The notes under the pieces: generated by a model | The model's input: only the letters and a program-made list of their open reading frames with translations | Told to the model about the DNA's origin: nothing | Database searches by the model: none | Program-made: the position numbers and the translations under genes | Assembly: GCA_026195255.1 (NCBI GenBank) | Contig: JAPHSS010000020.1 | Location: 114,887-178,886, forward strand | Source: Gammaproteobacteria bacterium | GTDB taxonomy: Bacteria > Pseudomonadota > Gammaproteobacteria > SZUA-229 | Reading direction: 5' to 3' | Length of the DNA: 64,000 bases | Shown here: positions 1 through 7,185 of the stretch, one piece after another | How the letters are laid out: every line of letters starts with the position of its first letter | Numbering within the stretch: the first letter of the stretch is position 1

Positions 1-1
1 T

Positions 2-517
2 CTTTTTCAGTTATACGCAACGGCTCTTTTGATACGAGTCTTATTACAAATGGTTGGTGCTGATTTTTATAACCCGGTATCACAATTCATTGTAAAAATA
101 ACTAATCCTCCTGTTATACCTATGCGTAAAATCATACCGGGATTCGCAGGCATTGATGTTGCCACCTTACTGCTTGCATTTATAGTGCTTGCGATTAAAG
201 CGATGATCATTTATCAAACTATTGAACCGTTATCAATTGGCGTCATCGCATTGGGTGAAACGCTTGTTCTCATCATTAGTATATTTTTATATTCAATAAT
301 TATTCAGGCTATTTTGAGCTGGGTTAATCCAGACCCATACAACCCGGCTGTGAGCCTGTTAAACACCCTGACTTATCCCATACTGAAACACTTTAGAAAA
401 ATGATACCGCCTATGAGCGGCATCGATATTTCGTCTTTTTTTGCCATTATAACGCTGCTTTTTGTGCAGTATTCTGTGCGTTATATTTTTGCTTCGGTAT
501 TCGGCATCAATATTTAA
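2..517 (+). CDS. yggT: YggT family membrane protein (5' end outside window)
   Basis: The reading frame is open to the window edge. The residues upstream of the first possible internal start (TTG at 29) continue a typical YggT N-terminal hydrophobic segment, so the real start lies outside the window. Two YggT-type repeats are visible: each has hydrophobic segments and a motif of the form FYNP or YNPA followed by a short loop ending in PxxGxD (RKIIPGFAGID and RKMIPPMSGID). The family consists of small inner-membrane proteins of poorly defined role, linked to osmotic tolerance and cell division-associated loci. The usual neighbours are proC/yggS upstream and yggU downstream; yggU follows here after 9 bases, so the two are probably co-transcribed. 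Confidence 0.9.
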   Translation, partial: LFQLYATALLIRVLLQMVGADFYNPVSQFIVKITNPPVIPMRKIIPGFAGIDVATLLLAFIVLAIKAMIIYQTIEPLSIGVIALGETLVLIISIFLYSIIIQAILSWVNPDPYNPAVSLLNTLTYPILKHFRKMIPPMSGIDISSFFAIITLLFVQYSVRYIFASVFGINI

Positions 518-526
518 TTAACACAG

Positions 527-814
527 ATGTTTTATGAATGGAATGATAATGACCCGCTGCTTTGTTTAAAGGTTCAACCTAAAGCAAGTAATGATGAGTT
601 TTGTGACATTACAGGCAATAGTCTGAAGGTTCGTATAACGGCGCCGCCAGCTGATGGAAAAGCCAACCAGCATTTAATAAAATTTCTTGCCAGGCAGTTT
701 AAGGTTAGCAAATCACAGGTAACGATTTTAAGCGGAGAAACTAATCGTGAGAAACGATTCAGAATTTCCAGTCCGAAGTTACTGCCGTCTTTTATACTAA
801 AAGATAATCGATAA
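527..814 (+). CDS. yggU: DUF167 family protein YggU
   Basis: A 95-residue cytosolic protein of the DUF167/YggU family. The family hallmarks are visible: LxLKVQPKAS near the N-terminus, then KVRITAPPADGKAN around residues 35-48, then a basic LSGETNREKRFRI stretch. The length matches the family norm of about 90-100 residues. The biochemical role is unknown. It starts 9 bases after the yggT stop, and the yggT-yggU pair is a common proteobacterial arrangement. The next feature downstream is a large palindromic repeat, so the operon very likely ends here. Confidence 0.9.
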   Translation: MFYEWNDNDPLLCLKVQPKASNDEFCDITGNSLKVRITAPPADGKANQHLIKFLARQFKVSKSQVTILSGETNREKRFRISSPKLLPSFILKDNR

Positions 815-861
815 ATTAAAACAGACTCGTTTTAATTTAATTAAAGATATAACTACACTGC

Positions 862-1034
862 TTTGGCCCATCTCCATCGGGGAAAGGTCACCGCTTTTTG
901 GTGCCCTGTCCCCTGTTGTGATGCCATCAAGAGTTTTACGGAGTCGTCATCCTACACTGTCAACTCTCAGTGGTATGGGTTAAGGGGACAGGGCTTAAAA
1001 AGCAAGACCTTTCCCCGATGGAGATGGGCCAAAA
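862..1034 (+). repeat. long palindromic repeat element, copy 1
   Basis: Two nearly perfect inverted arms of about 50 bases (862-913 and 983-1034) enclose a loop of about 70 bases. The outer part of each arm is GGCCCATCTCCATCGGGG followed by AAAGGTC, and the inner part is GCCCTGTCCCC. The loop carries TGATGCCATCAAGAG and a CTACACTGTCAACTC segment. Element 38008-38172 has the same architecture and shares both loop motifs (the second on the opposite strand), so this is a dispersed repeat family. The 66-residue ORF inside it (863-1063) is a by-product of the arms. It separates yggU from the convergent small gene at 1041 and could act as a bidirectional terminator. Confidence 0.85.
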
Positions 1035-1040
1035 CACTGA

Positions 1041-1319
1041 CTATCGACGTCCACCTCCCGTAGAACGATTTGTATTCGTTTGACGACTCATAGAACCACT
1101 ATTCATATTGCCCTGCTGAGACTGATTGTTATTTCTATACCTGTATTGATTCTGCTTACCTTGCTGTGCTTTAGATGCATCATCAGCAGGTGTTTGTATA
1201 CGCTCCTGAGCTTGTGTGCGAGTACGTGTCATATCACCTTCTTCGGCAACAACAGCGCCCATTGAACCCAACATTAATAACGCTGCCGCATTAATTGATA
1301 ATCGTTTAAATTTTTTCAT
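1041..1319 (-). CDS. small exported Gln/Asn/Arg-rich protein
   Basis: A 92-residue protein with a clear signal peptide: a basic start (MKKFKR), then a hydrophobic AAALLMLGSMGAVVA ending in a plausible AxA cleavage site at about residue 25. The mature part is about 65 residues of low-complexity polar sequence rich in Gln, Asn, Arg, Ser and Thr, ending in GGGRR. It has no recognisable domain and no cysteines. A GAGGAAAA ribosome site sits just upstream of the ATG. I do not recognise the family. It is probably periplasmic and disordered. It lies in the same orientation as the propeller gene at 1369-2811 and about 50 bases after it, so the two may be co-transcribed. Confidence 0.7.
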   Translation of the reverse strand: MKKFKRLSINAAALLMLGSMGAVVAEEGDMTRTRTQAQERIQTPADDASKAQQGKQNQYRYRNNNQSQQGNMNSGSMSRQTNTNRSTGGGRR

Positions 1320-1368
1320 AATATTTTCCTCTATTATTTATTTATCTATTTATTTAATTTTGTAACAT

Positions 1369-2811
1369 TTACATATTTACGCCTTCACCATTCCAGATGA
1401 AGCTACCCATTAAAATATTGCCGCCTATATAGGTTTTGCTAACCTCCCATGTATCAAGGTCAATTCTAAAAAACACACCATCATGACTCGCTGCACTATA
1501 AAAATATTTCATGTCAAGACTTACGCCCGATGTATGTGACTGTGATTTATAATCAGGTGATGCGGATTCTGCCACTTCTACCGTTCTAACAAGTTCATGT
1601 GTAAGCGTATCGATTACACTCATATATGTAGCGTTATGGTTTGTAATAATTGCCTGATTACGCATAGGTAAAAACGTCGTATGTCCCGCACCCGCACCTG
1701 CATCAACCATGGTTTTAATCTGCATTGTATTTTTATCAATAACGAACACATGGCCCTCTGCCGAACCAATGTAGATACTTAAACCATCCGGATGAAAGTC
1801 TGCGTGATGCGAGCCCATCTCTGTCACATCAAGATTCAGTGGATCATAATCATGCAAATTTACCTGTGCAGTTTGCAGCAAAGCGTTTTTTCTAATTTCA
1901 AAACGAATGATACCCGGTGAAACACCTTCAGATTGATTACCTTCTATTACTGCATAAAACACATTTTTATCTTCTAACGTCATTGTTGACGCCGGTGGCT
2001 GAAAAATGTGATGAACAGATGTTGCTGTATTTAATACAGCCAGCTTATCTCCTGCACGATTCCATAACTGGATTTCACGTGCAGCCCGATCAAGCATAAA
2101 AAAGTGATGATCACTCACCCAGAGAGGATGACCTGTAGATAAAGAACCACCAAAATCGTGCGGTGTTGTTAATACATTTTCACCAACAACTTTAGTCACT
2201 TTATTCATATCTGTACGAATAATACTGGTCATGGCTTTATCTCCGCCGGAAACCAGTGACAATAAAGTGTTGGCGTTAAAATTAGTCGAACGTGGTTTAT
2301 GTTGTAACTCAATGACCCCGTCATTCTCAATCGAATAATTATCAACAACAGTAAGTGATTGCGTTTTGCGTGTCAGCGCATAGGCTTTATTCGGCCCTTG
2401 CTGATCAATACCGTAAGGACCATCACCTGTATTTTCTACCGTTTTTAATAGCGCCATATTATCTACATCAATAATATAAACACGATTCGAATCCCAGTCA
2501 CCATAGTAGGCCAGGTTATCAACTCCATATATATTTTCTGTTATATATGCATCCTGATTAACATATCCAGGTTGCCTAAAACCAAATGGGCCATGGTTTT
2601 TATCTATTGTTTGAAACTGACTCAAATCAGCTGAATTTGTCTTTGCTAAAACTTCTGCATCTTCAATAACATCATTAACTTCACTGACTGTTTCTTCATT
2701 ACAGGCACTCATACCCAGCGCCATCGTGCCACTCAAACAAACAACCATAATTCGCCGTTGATTGTGATTTAACGCACTTCTGATTTTATTTTTCAATGTC
2801 ATCGTTTTCAT
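1369..2811 (-). CDS. lipoprotein with YncE/N2OR-like beta-propeller
   Basis: A protein of about 480 residues with a basic N-terminus, a hydrophobic stretch and a lipobox (LGMSAC) giving a lipidated cysteine. The rest is a seven-blade-type propeller with repeated blade motifs such as RVYIIDVDNM, HVFVIDKNTM and TYMSVIDTLT. Histidines recur in loops: GHPLWVSDHH, SVHHIFQ, GSHHADFHPDG, GAGHTTF, TNHNATY and SQSHTSG. This recalls nitrous-oxide reductase or cytochrome-type propellers that bind metal in the central channel, but no CuA domain is present. I chose the ATG at 2811 because an AGGA box lies just upstream; the frame is open to 2847. The function is unknown. The promoter region is shared with the divergent DUF6502 gene. 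Confidence 0.7.
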   Translation of the reverse strand: MKTMTLKNKIRSALNHNQRRIMVVCLSGTMALGMSACNEETVSEVNDVIEDAEVLAKTNSADLSQFQTIDKNHGPFGFRQPGYVNQDAYITENIYGVDNLAYYGDWDSNRVYIIDVDNMALLKTVENTGDGPYGIDQQGPNKAYALTRKTQSLTVVDNYSIENDGVIELQHKPRSTNFNANTLLSLVSGGDKAMTSIIRTDMNKVTKVVGENVLTTPHDFGGSLSTGHPLWVSDHHFFMLDRAAREIQLWNRAGDKLAVLNTATSVHHIFQPPASTMTLEDKNVFYAVIEGNQSEGVSPGIIRFEIRKNALLQTAQVNLHDYDPLNLDVTEMGSHHADFHPDGLSIYIGSAEGHVFVIDKNTMQIKTMVDAGAGAGHTTFLPMRNQAIITNHNATYMSVIDTLTHELVRTVEVAESASPDYKSQSHTSGVSLDMKYFYSAASHDGVFFRIDLDTWEVSKTYIGGNILMGSFIWNGEGVNM

Positions 2812-2853
2812 ATCCTGTCCTGTTACATGGTGATTAAAATACATCATGATATA

Positions 2854-2907
2854 ACGTGGGATAAATTCCCACGTGCCAATAACTTTATGTGGTAATTATT
2901 CCCACGT
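2854..2907. promoter_or_regulatory. paired palindromic operators in a divergent promoter region
   Basis: Two 21-base palindromes of one design: ACGTGGGA-N5-TCCCACGT (2854-2874, perfect) and ATGTGGTA-N5-TCCCACGT (2887-2907, two mismatches). Their centres are 33 bases apart, close to three helical turns. They sit between the divergent starts at 2811 (minus) and 2949 (plus). On the minus strand TTGACG-N17-TAAAGT and TTGGCA-N18-GTTATA can be read across them. On the plus strand a TATACT -10 candidate lies at 2913-2918 with the second palindrome over its -35 region. The palindromes are seen directly; their operator role is inferred. Confidence 0.6.
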
Positions 2908-2948
2908 CAAGCTATACTCAATATTCCGATGAGCCAGATCAATAAACT

Positions 2949-3845
2949 GTGAGCTGGTTTGCAAACTTCCTCCCCCCGGAAATAACAGAGAACACAGCAG
3001 TTATGAGCCAAAATGGATACACTAAAACTCAGGCAGCATTAACAAAAGCCGTCACCATGCTCTGTAGGCCACTGATTCGCCTGTTAATTGAAAAAGGCAT
3101 AAGCTTTCCACAGTTCCGAGACTTAATGAAAGCGCTTTATATTGATGTCGCAAGCAGTGAGTTTTCTCTAGATGACAAAAAACCCAGTGATAGTCGTATT
3201 TTTGTACTTACGGGAATTCACAGGAAAGATATCAAGCGTATCCGTGAGAATTCAGATCTAATCGCATCGAACGTTAGCAGCAGCGCTTCTTTAAGCGCAG
3301 AGATTATCGCTCGATGGAGCAGCATGCCAGAGTATCTGGATGAAAAAGGCAAACCCGGAAAATTAAAGAAAAACGCAGATCAAAACCACGCTGGTTTTGA
3401 ACAACTTGTGTCAAGTGTAAGCAAAGATGTCCGACCAAAGGTAATTCTTGAAGAATGGTTACGTCTTGATATCGTAAGCCTCAAAGATAACTTTATCAGC
3501 CTCAATAAATCTGCATTTGTTACCAATAAAGAATTTAAAGAAATGGCTTATTACCTTGCTCATAATGTCCATGATCATATCGCAAGCTGTGTAAACAACA
3601 TCCTGGGCGAAGAAGAACCTATGCTCGAACGCAGTGTTTATTACGCATCTCTTAGTGAGTCATCAATAAACAAATTACGTAACATTGCCGATAAAAAAGG
3701 TAATGAATTACTGCAACTTTTAAATAAACAGGCAATCAAGTTTTATGATGCTGACAAACATAAAAAACATGCAACGCATCGTATGCGTCTCGGTGTTTAC
3801 TGGTACCAGGCACAGCTTGATGAAAACAGGAGGCCTGAACAATGA
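2949..3845 (+). CDS. DUF6502 family protein, possible DNA-binding regulator
   Basis: About 298 residues from a GTG at 2949; an ATG at 3003 (MSQNGYTKTQ) is an equally plausible start and begins closer to the conserved region. The body starts with a helical segment (CRPLIRLLIEKGISFPQFRDLMK), followed by SRIFVLTGIHRKDIKRIR. That reads like the recognition helix of a winged helix-turn-helix (RIsxLTGxHRKDV) and is the signature I associate with DUF6502. The C-terminal half is helical with no known motif. It overlaps the next gene by 4 bases (ATGA), so the two are translationally coupled. It lies directly downstream of the twin palindromes, so self-regulation is a reasonable guess, not shown. Confidence 0.7.
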   Translation: MSWFANFLPPEITENTAVMSQNGYTKTQAALTKAVTMLCRPLIRLLIEKGISFPQFRDLMKALYIDVASSEFSLDDKKPSDSRIFVLTGIHRKDIKRIRENSDLIASNVSSSASLSAEIIARWSSMPEYLDEKGKPGKLKKNADQNHAGFEQLVSSVSKDVRPKVILEEWLRLDIVSLKDNFISLNKSAFVTNKEFKEMAYYLAHNVHDHIASCVNNILGEEEPMLERSVYYASLSESSINKLRNIADKKGNELLQLLNKQAIKFYDADKHKKHATHRMRLGVYWYQAQLDENRRPEQ

Positions 3846-4822
3846 AAGCACTTCATAAATTTTTATTTTTACTGCTAATCGTTATGAGCTTCACAGCCTG
3901 TACCTCAATACCTTCGGACCTAACAAAAACGGATGATGAAGATAGTGATATTGGTTTAGGCGGCACGGGTTTATTAGCCAACAATTCAATAGATGAAAAA
4001 GCCATAGGCGGCACAGGTATTCTGGGAAAAATAACCGGCTTTGGCAGTATTTTTGTTAACGGCATTGAAGTTGAGTATAACGATAAAACACCCTTTAGCA
4101 TAAACGGAAAAACAGCAAAACATCAACAATTACACATTGGCGATATTGTTGAGATACTGACCGAAGATACAAACAAATATACGCACGCGATTGCTATCAA
4201 TTTACGCCATGAGGTAATTGGTGAAGTGACATCCATTGACCCTGAAACTTATAGTTTTATGATTAATAACCAAAAAATCATTCAGCCCATAAATACATCA
4301 AGTTTTCCAAAAATCGGCGAACGTGTTGCAGTCGCGGGGTTTAGAATTAACAAACAAACAGTAGTATCTAGTCGTATTACAGCAACAACTAGAGCCAATT
4401 TATTGCGCACTCATATTGATTTACCCTTTAAGGACAAAAGCAAGCAGTGGCTTGTACAGTTGTATGTTAACGAAAAAGCCAGCTTTATGTTAAACGGAGC
4501 ATCTCATACCATTAATATAGATAAAGCGGATACGGCAATGGTTAATTCACTTAATATTAAGATTCTTAAGTTAAAAAAATCGGCATCTAAAGGGCTTATA
4601 TTAAAAGAGTCAATTAATCCCGCCGACATACCTGCAGGGAGACCTCAACTTGAGCCCACTAACTGGAATAGTCGGCATAAAACACCTAATCAACAACCCT
4701 GGGTCAAACCGAGGCAATGGCAAAATAATGGCGCTGGTTCAGGCTCAGCTTCACCCTCAGGAACAGGCCCCAGGAACTTTCAAAATGGAAATAACAGGGG
4801 CCAGAAAACCTTAAACAGATAA
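3842..4822 (+). CDS. DUF5666 domain lipoprotein
   Basis: 326 residues with a lipoprotein signal (hydrophobic core then SFTAC at about residue 20). Two Gly-rich segments follow (GLGGTGLL and AIGGTGILGKITGFGSIFVNGIEV). The latter is the start of a DUF5666-type OB-like beta domain: FGSIFVNG, GDIVEIL, EVIGEVTSI, then a second domain with GERVAVAGF. The C-terminal 60 residues are low-complexity, rich in Pro, Gln, Asn and Gly, and probably disordered. The ATG overlaps the DUF6502 stop; DUF6502-DUF5666 pairs recur in proteobacteria as I know them. The function is unknown, and envelope location is inferred from the lipobox. Confidence 0.75.
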   Translation: MKALHKFLFLLLIVMSFTACTSIPSDLTKTDDEDSDIGLGGTGLLANNSIDEKAIGGTGILGKITGFGSIFVNGIEVEYNDKTPFSINGKTAKHQQLHIGDIVEILTEDTNKYTHAIAINLRHEVIGEVTSIDPETYSFMINNQKIIQPINTSSFPKIGERVAVAGFRINKQTVVSSRITATTRANLLRTHIDLPFKDKSKQWLVQLYVNEKASFMLNGASHTINIDKADTAMVNSLNIKILKLKKSASKGLILKESINPADIPAGRPQLEPTNWNSRHKTPNQQPWVKPRQWQNNGAGSGSASPSGTGPRNFQNGNNRGQKTLNR

Positions 4823-4907
4823 GGGGGTTTTATTTATCAAACCCTCTTATCGCAGGTAAATCTCATCTTACAGAATATTAAGCCCGATATCTGACTAGTT
4901 AGTTGCA

Positions 4908-5600
4908 TCATTTCATCAATGAATTAAATGACAAATAAAAACTCCAGACGGCAAATAAAATAACCAGGCCTCCTGCTAAATTTCTGACGGCCTGTTTTTG
5001 CACAAACTGCTTTAACTGATTTGCAAAAAAACCCATTGCCAGTAAATTAGGTAGTGTTCCCAGGCCGAAACTTAACATTAACAGGGCGCCTTGCTGGAAA
5101 CTTGCAGCAGAAACTGACCACACTAAAACGCTATACACAAGACCACAGGGTAACCAGCCCCATAACAAACCAAGAGTTATTGCCTGAACAGGCGTTTTAA
5201 CCGGTAACAGTTTTTGCGCAAATGGCTGTATTTTTTGCCACACAACTGAAGCAGATTTTTCTAATCTGGCCAGACCTAACCACCAACCTGAAATATACAG
5301 CCCCATCATTAACATAAAAATAGCTGCAATTAGCTGTAATAAAACCTGAATAAATTGAATATCAGTCCACACAGCCAGCATCCAGCCAAGTGACCCCATC
5401 AACCCACCAGCCAATGTATAACTTAACAATCGACCAAAATTGTAGGCTAACAACAAACTAAATAGTGCTAAAAATCGCGGGTTTGCATCCTCTTTACTGG
5501 CGAAACTTAAAGCCCCAACAATTCCGCCACACATACCAACACAATGGACACCTCCCATTAATCCGACAGTAAATGCTGTTATATAAGTAAATTCTTGCAT
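4908..5600 (-). CDS. TauE/SafE-like (UreH-type) membrane protein
   Basis: A 230-residue polytopic inner-membrane protein with about six hydrophobic segments. The family motifs are visible: GLMGGVHCVGMCGGIVGAL near residues 14-32 and GLLWGWLPCGLVYSVL around residues 145-160. These Cys-containing motifs typify the UreH_2/sulfite exporter TauE/SafE-like group, which often lies beside cytochrome oxidase or metal-handling genes and is thought to move metals or sulfur compounds. No such neighbours occur here, so the substrate is undetermined. It is divergent from the HU-like gene, with about 120 bases between the two starts. Confidence 0.8.
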   Translation of the reverse strand: MQEFTYITAFTVGLMGGVHCVGMCGGIVGALSFASKEDANPRFLALFSLLLAYNFGRLLSYTLAGGLMGSLGWMLAVWTDIQFIQVLLQLIAAIFMLMMGLYISGWWLGLARLEKSASVVWQKIQPFAQKLLPVKTPVQAITLGLLWGWLPCGLVYSVLVWSVSAASFQQGALLMLSFGLGTLPNLLAMGFFANQLKQFVQKQAVRNLAGGLVILFAVWSFYLSFNSLMK

Positions 5601-5723
5601 ATTTTCTTAACTTTTTTAATAAAACCCTTGTATTACAGCGCAAAAGCACTAACAATCCATGCATTGAATAATTTTTATTTATTCATTCAACTGATTAAAC
5701 TAAAAACTATAGGAGCGTCTAGT

Positions 5724-6092
5724 ATGGCGGTTAAAAAGAAAGCTGCAAAGAAAAAAGTAGCCAAGAAAAAGGTTGCGGCATCTGCTGTTAAAAAGCCACC
5801 AACCAAAAGTGAAATTCTGAATCACATTTCTGCTGAAACAGAGTTAAGCCGTAAAGAGGTAACTGCGGTACTAGATAGTCTTTCTGGGCTGATTGAAAAA
5901 AACATCAAGCCTAGAGGCCCTGGCTTCTTTAACCTGCCCGGTCTATTAAAGATCAAGGTAATTAAAAAGCCTGCGACGAAAGCTCGTAAGGGAACTAACC
6001 CTTTCACTGGCGAAGAAATGATGTTTAAAGCTAAACCAGCACGCAAAGTAGTTAAAGTGCTACCGCTAAAAGGTTTAAAAGATATGGTTTAA
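5724..6092 (+). CDS. HU-family DNA-binding protein with lysine-rich N-terminal tail
   Basis: 122 residues. The ATG at 5724 is preceded by AGGAGCGTCTAGT, a good ribosome site, and is preferred over the in-frame start at 5595. Residues 1-27 are a histone-H1-like tail of KKKxAxKKK repeats. Residues 28-122 match the HU/IHF fold: TKSEILNHISAETELSRKEV, the dimerisation helix VLDSLSGLIEKNI, and a basic beta-arm with NPFTGEEMMFKAKPARKVVKV. HU proteins bind and bend DNA non-specifically. The tail is an added DNA-compacting module also seen in some actinobacterial and beta/gamma-proteobacterial HU-like proteins. A strong terminator follows, so the gene is probably monocistronic. Confidence 0.85.
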   Translation: MAVKKKAAKKKVAKKKVAASAVKKPPTKSEILNHISAETELSRKEVTAVLDSLSGLIEKNIKPRGPGFFNLPGLLKIKVIKKPATKARKGTNPFTGEEMMFKAKPARKVVKVLPLKGLKDMV

Positions 6093-6111
6093 CAGCCATT
6101 TCCAGCTTTTT

Positions 6112-6158
6112 AAACGGGATTATATAGCACTTAATACCTGCCATATAATCCCGTTTTA
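6112..6158 (+). terminator. rho-independent terminator after the HU-like gene
   Basis: A 14-base inverted repeat AAACGGGATTATAT / ATATAATCCCGTTT with a 17-base loop and a short T run, starting 20 bases after the HU-like stop codon. Confidence 0.8.
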
Positions 6159-6203
6159 CTTTGCTGACAGAAAAATGACCAAAATTCACCACTTGTTACC
6201 GCA

Positions 6204-6231
6204 TTGAAACAATATTTTCAGGGCATAATAG
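6204..6231 (+). promoter_or_regulatory. candidate sigma-70 promoter for the gspC operon
   Basis: TTGAAA (6204-6209), a 16-base spacer and TAATAG (6226-6231), ending about 59 bases before the gspC ATG. It is the best match in the gap between the HU terminator and gspC. Confidence 0.35.
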
Positions 6232-6289
6232 ACATAATCCCTCTAAGCTAATTGGAACTGCTCGCGCTATTCTCTATAATGAATTAAAT

Positions 6290-7171
6290 ATGAATACACT
6301 GGCAGACAAACTACCTAAATCTATAAATCTTAACGAAGCTAACCTGGCCAGGTTGAATCGTGCATTACCCCCTTTATTTACGGTTATATTAATTATTGCC
6401 TGTAGTTATACTCTTTCACAAATAACCTGGTCATTAATTCCCGGCGATGAATCTTTAGCACCCGGTAAAATTCAGCCTAAAACAGGAATTAAACAGGCGC
6501 CTAAAGCTTATAATGAAATTACTGACGCTCATTTATTCGGCATCTTCCAGCAAAGCGCAACTAACACTGAACAAACCATCGCACCAGAAACACGCTTAAA
6601 CCTGCAACTTAAAGGCGTGCTCGCCACGAGCCCTATGGAATATGGCAGCGCTATTATTTCTAAAGGTAAAAACGGCCAGGAAGATACTTACTCGCTGGGT
6701 GATAAAGTTTCCAGTGCTACTATAAAAGAGATATATTCTGATCGGGTTATTTTAGAGCGTGCTGGTAAACTTGAAACACTTCGCATGCCTAAAGATGATA
6801 ACGCCAGCCTGATTACATCATCAGCCGATACTACTCCATCTATTAGAGACTCGAGCCCCGGTGCAGTATTATCCGATATTCGCTCACAAATACTTAAAAA
6901 CCCGACATCTTTCGGGAAATATGCAATACCTATCCCTTATAATGAAAACGGTCGTTTACGCGGTTATCGTTTGCAACCCCAGGGTGACCGTTCACTATTT
7001 GATAAAGTAGGGCTGGACCCGAATGATGTTATTGTTGCAGTAAATGGCGTTGAACTAAATAATCCTACCAAGGGCCTAAAGGCATTGCGTTCATTACAAA
7101 GCGCTAAATCTATAGACCTGACAGTTTTACGTAATGGCGCTGAATTACCATTGCATTTTGATATACCTTAA
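6290..7171 (+). CDS. gspC: type II secretion system protein GspC
   Basis: A 293-residue bitopic inner-membrane component that links the inner-membrane platform to the secretin. A single transmembrane segment at about residues 32-50 (PPLFTVILIIACSYTLS) is followed by the periplasmic HR domain (THLFGIFQ-like DAHLFGIFQQS at about residues 82-92, then LNLQLKGVLATSP). The C-terminal PDZ domain runs from about residue 205, with GRLRGYRLQPQGDRSLFDKVGL and DPNDVIVAVNGVELN. The HR domain binds the GspD N0 domain and the PDZ domain helps select substrates. It is first in the gspC-D-E-F unit, with gspD starting 14 bases downstream. Confidence 0.93.
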   Translation: MNTLADKLPKSINLNEANLARLNRALPPLFTVILIIACSYTLSQITWSLIPGDESLAPGKIQPKTGIKQAPKAYNEITDAHLFGIFQQSATNTEQTIAPETRLNLQLKGVLATSPMEYGSAIISKGKNGQEDTYSLGDKVSSATIKEIYSDRVILERAGKLETLRMPKDDNASLITSSADTTPSIRDSSPGAVLSDIRSQILKNPTSFGKYAIPIPYNENGRLRGYRLQPQGDRSLFDKVGLDPNDVIVAVNGVELNNPTKGLKALRSLQSAKSIDLTVLRNGAELPLHFDIP

Positions 7172-7185
7172 CAGAGACAACTATT

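Noticed and set aside
863-1063. 66-codon ORF over the first palindromic element
   Set aside because: It is created by the inverted arms, lacks a ribosome site and has no coding character.
5595-5723. Upstream start for the HU-like protein
   Set aside because: The extra 43 residues are unlike HU, and the AGGAGCG site points to the ATG at 5724.
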